Source: Pseudogulbenkiania subflava DSM 22618
GTDB lineage: Bacteria > Pseudomonadota > Gammaproteobacteria > Burkholderiales > Chromobacteriaceae
Length of the DNA: 64,000 nucleotides
Assembly: GCF_900177275.1 (NCBI RefSeq)
Contig: NZ_FXAG01000004.1
Location: forward strand, 186,001 to 250,000
Reading direction: 5' to 3'
The stretch's first letter is position 1. Every line of letters starts with the position of its first letter. The position numbers and the translations under genes were made by a program. This document shows positions 61,197-64,000 of the stretch, piece after piece. Below the pieces are notes generated by a model, which searched no databases, was not told where the DNA came from, and worked only from the letters and a program-made list of their open reading frames with translations.

Positions 61197-62117
61197 ATGC
61201 AAACCACCAGCACTATTCTGATGATCCGGCCGGCGCGATTCTTGTCCAACCCGCAAACATCGGCATCGAATGCCTTCCAGAAATCGGACATCGACCACCG
61301 GGAAGCGCAGCAAAACGCGCTCGCCGAATTCGATGCCTACGTGGGTGAATTGCGCCGCTGCGGCGTCGACGTGCTGGTCATCGACGACACGGTCGAGCCA
61401 CACACCCCGGATTCGATCTTCCCCAACAACTGGATCAGCCTGCACGCCGACGGCAAGGTGCTGCTCTACCCGATGGAAGCGCCCAACCGCCGCCTCGAGC
61501 GCTGCAACAAGGTACTGGAAAAGATCAAACAGGAATTTGCCGTCGAGGAAGTCATCGATCTGAGCGGCTTTGAAAGAGCCGGGCAGTTCCACGAAGGCAC
61601 CGGCACCATGATTTTCGACCACGACAAGAAGATGGCCTACGTCTGCTTCTCGTCGCGCAGCAGCGAGAGGGTGATGAAGGCGGTGTCGGAAACCATCGGC
61701 TACCAGTCGTTCTGGTTTCACGCGGTCGACCGCCACGGCAAGCCGATCTACCACACCAACGTGATGATGTGCGTGGGCAAAACGCTCGCCGTCGTTTGCC
61801 TGGAATCGATCCGCGATCAGAACGAACGAACCGCCCTGGTGCAGGCCCTGACCGCCAGCGGCAAAGAGATCATCGACATTTCCTACGATCAGCTCGAGCA
61901 CTTTGCCGGCAACATGCTCGAACTCGCCTCCCGCGACGGCGAACCGGTGTTCGCCCTGTCGAGCCAGGCCTGGTCCTCGCTGACGCCAGAGCAACAAACC
62001 GCCATTTCGTCCTACGCCAAGCTCGCCCTGGCCCCGATCGACACCATCGAGCGCCTCGGGGGCGGCGGTGCGCGCTGCATGATCGCGGAGATTTTCCTGC
62101 CACACCGAGCCAACTGA
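61197..62117 (+). CDS. ctlX: Citrulline-utilisation hydrolase CtlX-like (amidinotransferase fold)
   Basis: A 306-residue guanidino-modifying enzyme. The conserved Asp-Asp pair and N-cap are in VEPHTPDSIFPNNWIS (about 64-79), the Glu/His of the active site in RAGQFHEGTGTMIFDHDKKMAYV, and the nucleophile in GGGGARCMIAEIFLP (Cys about 296). The length and FPNNW segment match the CtlX group rather than arginine deiminase. AAGGACG precedes ATG 61197, chosen over an in-frame codon 108 bases upstream. The divergent Lrp gene is its likely regulator. Confidence 0.87.
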   Translation: MQTTSTILMIRPARFLSNPQTSASNAFQKSDIDHREAQQNALAEFDAYVGELRRCGVDVLVIDDTVEPHTPDSIFPNNWISLHADGKVLLYPMEAPNRRLERCNKVLEKIKQEFAVEEVIDLSGFERAGQFHEGTGTMIFDHDKKMAYVCFSSRSSERVMKAVSETIGYQSFWFHAVDRHGKPIYHTNVMMCVGKTLAVVCLESIRDQNERTALVQALTASGKEIIDISYDQLEHFAGNMLELASRDGEPVFALSSQAWSSLTPEQQTAISSYAKLALAPIDTIERLGGGGARCMIAEIFLPHRAN

Positions 62118-62333
62118 TTTTTCAAGCCAGGGTGCGCCGAGGCGGCATCCCAGGCGCCGAGAAACGAGCGCCTGCCACCGTATCTGAAGATACCTCTCAA
62201 ACCGGGGCGTTCAAGGCCGTCTGACGTTTCGGCGGGATCATGACGGCTCGCGCCCTCTTTTCCGCTCCACCCATGGCAGAACGGAATGCCCGCCGCAAAC
62301 GCGCAGACATCGCCTCCCGGAGGATGTCTGGCC

Positions 62334-63422
62334 TCACGCTCCACGCAGAGCCAGGCGTTTCGCCACGGCCCGGCGCTGTTTCCACTCGCGTGCGGCCCAC
62401 TGGTACACGCCCGAGCCGCCGAGCAAGGCCAGCACCAGGCCGGCCACCAGCATCAGCACGCGGTGCGGCAGGCCACCGACCGAGCCGACGTGGAAGGCGA
62501 ACACCCAGGTGGTCAGGCGGATGCCCGGCTCGGCCTGCTCGACCGGACGCAGCTTCAACACATTGCCGCGGTACGGGTCGACCTCGACCATGCTGCGGCC
62601 GTTGGGCTGGATCTCGCCCGGCAGGCGCTTGCGCAGCACCACCGGCTTGTCGGCCTTGGCATCGATGCGAACATCCACCAGCTGGCCGCCCGGCAGCGCC
62701 GCATTGCCCTTGGCCACCAGCAGGTCCACCGGCAGGCGGGTTTCACCCGGCACCACCTTGGCGCTCCTGGCCGGCTTGGCGCCGTAGAGCGCGTTGATCC
62801 AGCCGTTGACCGGCTTGGAGAACGCCAGCAGCACGCCAGTCAGCGCGCTGATCAGCAACACAACCGACAAGGCCGCACCGGCGACGCGGTGCAGATCGCT
62901 CACCAGAATGCGCGCGCCCTTGTCGCTGCGCACACGCCACGCCCGCTTCCAGTCCTTCGGCCACCAGTAGATCAGACCACTCACCACCATCAGTAGAAGG
63001 CCAATGCCGATGACGCCGACCAAGGTTTTGCCGGTGTCATCCATCAGCAGCGTCTCGTGCAGCGCCAGCAGCCAGTTGAACAGGCCCTCGTCGGGCGCGC
63101 GGTCGCTCTTCACCTCGGCCGTCACCGGGTCGAGCCACAGCAGCCGCTCTTCGCCGGCACCGCGGATGCGCGCCTGCACCGGTTCAGCCAAGGTCTCGCC
63201 GAAACGCAGGTTGACGTTGCCTCCCGGATGACGCGCCACCGCAGCCTGATACAGCGCCTGGTAACCGGCAAATGGCCCGCTCACCGCCGCCGGCCGCTCG
63301 CCGCTGGCCGTCGACAGCTCTTTCTTGAACACCAGCAGCCCGCCGCTCAGACCCAGTATCAGCACACCCAGCGCACAGGCAAGCCCAAGGTAGCGGTGCA
63401 GCAGAATGATCCATCGTTTCAT
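62334..63422 (-). CDS. PepSY-associated membrane protein (PiuB-like, iron-siderophore reduction)
   Basis: A 362-residue inner-membrane protein. Four hydrophobic segments are visible: IILLHRYLGLACALGVLILGLSGGLLVF near the start, VGVIGIGLLLMVVSGLIYWWP, LSVVLLISALTGVLLAF and the C-terminal LVAGLVLALLGGSGVYQW. Conserved His residues (LLHRYLG, ALHET, DLHRVAG, FAFHVG) could bind heme, as in siderophore reductases. It is divergent from a TonB-dependent receptor gene and shares its Fur-box promoter. Confidence 0.87.
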   Translation of the reverse strand: MKRWIILLHRYLGLACALGVLILGLSGGLLVFKKELSTASGERPAAVSGPFAGYQALYQAAVARHPGGNVNLRFGETLAEPVQARIRGAGEERLLWLDPVTAEVKSDRAPDEGLFNWLLALHETLLMDDTGKTLVGVIGIGLLLMVVSGLIYWWPKDWKRAWRVRSDKGARILVSDLHRVAGAALSVVLLISALTGVLLAFSKPVNGWINALYGAKPARSAKVVPGETRLPVDLLVAKGNAALPGGQLVDVRIDAKADKPVVLRKRLPGEIQPNGRSMVEVDPYRGNVLKLRPVEQAEPGIRLTTWVFAFHVGSVGGLPHRVLMLVAGLVLALLGGSGVYQWAAREWKQRRAVAKRLALRGA

Positions 63423-63484
63423 TAGAGGTGTCCTTGTCGTGCCCGGCAGCCAGCCGGGCTATTGGCTTGATGCAAAGCAACAAT

Positions 63485-63503
63485 TATAATGATAATCTTT
63501 CTC
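63485..63503. promoter_or_regulatory. Fur box between the PiuB-like and TonB receptor genes
   Basis: TATAATGATAATCTTTCTC agrees with the 19-bp Fur consensus GATAATGATAATCATTATC at 16 of 19 positions. It lies in the A/T-rich gap between two divergent iron genes and can repress both. Confidence 0.85.
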
Positions 63504-63580
63504 ATTAACTAGCCAAATCGACCAATTACCGGCGATTAGCAGCCAACAGCTCCCCCCGTGCATTCACGCCAATCAATAAA

Positions 63581-64000
63581 ATGACCAAAACCGATACCTC
63601 GCTGCTGGCGCTGAGCCTCGCCCTCGCCGCACCCGCCTACGCCAGCCAGAACGACACCACCGAACTCGCCGTCGTCGAAGTCAGCGCCGACACCCCCACC
63701 GGCAACGACTACCAACCCCGCAACAGCAGCAGCGCCACGCGCAGCCCCGCGCCACTGATCGAGACGCCGCAGGCACTCAACGTGGTGCCGCACCAGGTAC
63801 TGCAAGACCAGCAGGCCACCTCGCTCGACGAAGCGCTCGCCAACGTCAGCGGCGTGACCCAGACCAACACCCTGGCCAACACTTGGGACAGCTTCATCCG
63901 CCGCGGCTTCGGCAGCCGCGCCGACGGCTCCATCCTGCGCGACGGCGTACGCTCCACGCTGCCGCGCAACTTCAGCGCCACCACCGAGCAGGTCGAGGTG
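63581..64000 (+). CDS. TonB-dependent siderophore receptor, N-terminal part (runs off the window)
   Basis: 140 codons are present. A short signal peptide (MTKTDTSLLALSLALAAPAYA) is followed by the N-terminal plug: SPAPLIETPQALNVVPHQVLQDQQATSLDEALANVSGVTQTN, then the RRGFGSRADGSILRDGVRS block. These are hallmarks of FecA/FhuA-like outer-membrane siderophore receptors. The beta-barrel is outside the window. The Fur box upstream indicates induction when iron is scarce. Confidence 0.92.
   Translation, partial: MTKTDTSLLALSLALAAPAYASQNDTTELAVVEVSADTPTGNDYQPRNSSSATRSPAPLIETPQALNVVPHQVLQDQQATSLDEALANVSGVTQTNTLANTWDSFIRRGFGSRADGSILRDGVRSTLPRNFSATTEQVEV

Overview
The window is a high-G+C bacterial chromosome segment with dense, short-spaced genes. 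The gene set (complete liu leucine/isovalerate operon, ActP/Acs, L-lactate permease, PpiA/PpiB/LpxH, CysS, GlnS with a YgiQ radical-SAM gene, Lrp/CtlX) and the protein sequences fit a betaproteobacterium. My best guess is Neisseriales, Chromobacteriaceae-like; this placement is inference, since no rRNA lies in the window. No rRNA, tRNA, CRISPR array or intact transposon was seen.

Layout. 1-138: start of a UPF0149/YecA-type gene, on the minus strand. 408-12360: leucine/isovalerate catabolism, with an acyl-CoA synthetase facing liuR and liuABCDE-aacS. Palindromic operators sit in front of the synthetase and of liuA. LiuE is fused to an N-terminal GyrI-like effector-binding domain. 12661-14437: a small lipoprotein, then an FTR1 iron permease with a periplasmic cupredoxin. 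14656-18444: cysS, rpmE and an ArnT-like membrane glycosyltransferase. 18620-23664: cytochrome c, glnS, YgiQ. 23740-32521: accessory metabolism (flavodoxin-fold oxidoreductase, TipA-type MerR regulator, GST, periplasmic asparaginase, HI0933-like flavoprotein, hydroxyacid dehydrogenase, MFS exporter with a divergent LysR gene). 32546-35793: nitric oxide detoxification (Rrf2/NsrR-like regulator, flavorubredoxin NorV, reductase NorW) with two tandem 23-bp palindromes over the norV start. 36058-41891: YitT protein, SulP transporter, a metal efflux CDF with its ArsR regulator, and an SLC13/ArsB-type permease. 42024-49401: PpiA, PpiB, LpxH, lactate permease and an HlyD/ABC-2 efflux operon. 49402-51530: a decayed integron (broken intI, one attC, cassette genes). 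51627-55910: metallophosphoesterase, SelO, a phasin-like protein, a LysR regulator. 56336-60355: DUF485-actP-acs acetate uptake and activation. 60560-62117: Lrp/AsnC and CtlX. 62334-64000: PepSY-type reductase and the start of a TonB siderophore receptor, sharing a Fur-box promoter.

How the genes work together. Leucine breakdown yields acetyl-CoA and acetoacetate; AacS activates the latter, and Acs/ActP and the lactate permease add C2/C3 carbon uptake. The Fur-type and FTR1 loci cover iron, NorVW covers nitric oxide, and the CDF/ArsR pair covers divalent metals.

Most unusual signals. (1) A short word, CTTCGGCCAAC, recurs at least 12 times exactly (14 for its 10-bp core), is concentrated between genes, and once forms an inverted pair making a terminator, like known DNA-uptake sequences. 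(2) The fossil integron. (3) The effector-domain/HMG-CoA lyase fusion. (4) Two copies of a structured repeat with a compensatory base-pair change. (5) norVW apparently switched by an NsrR-type repressor rather than NorR.
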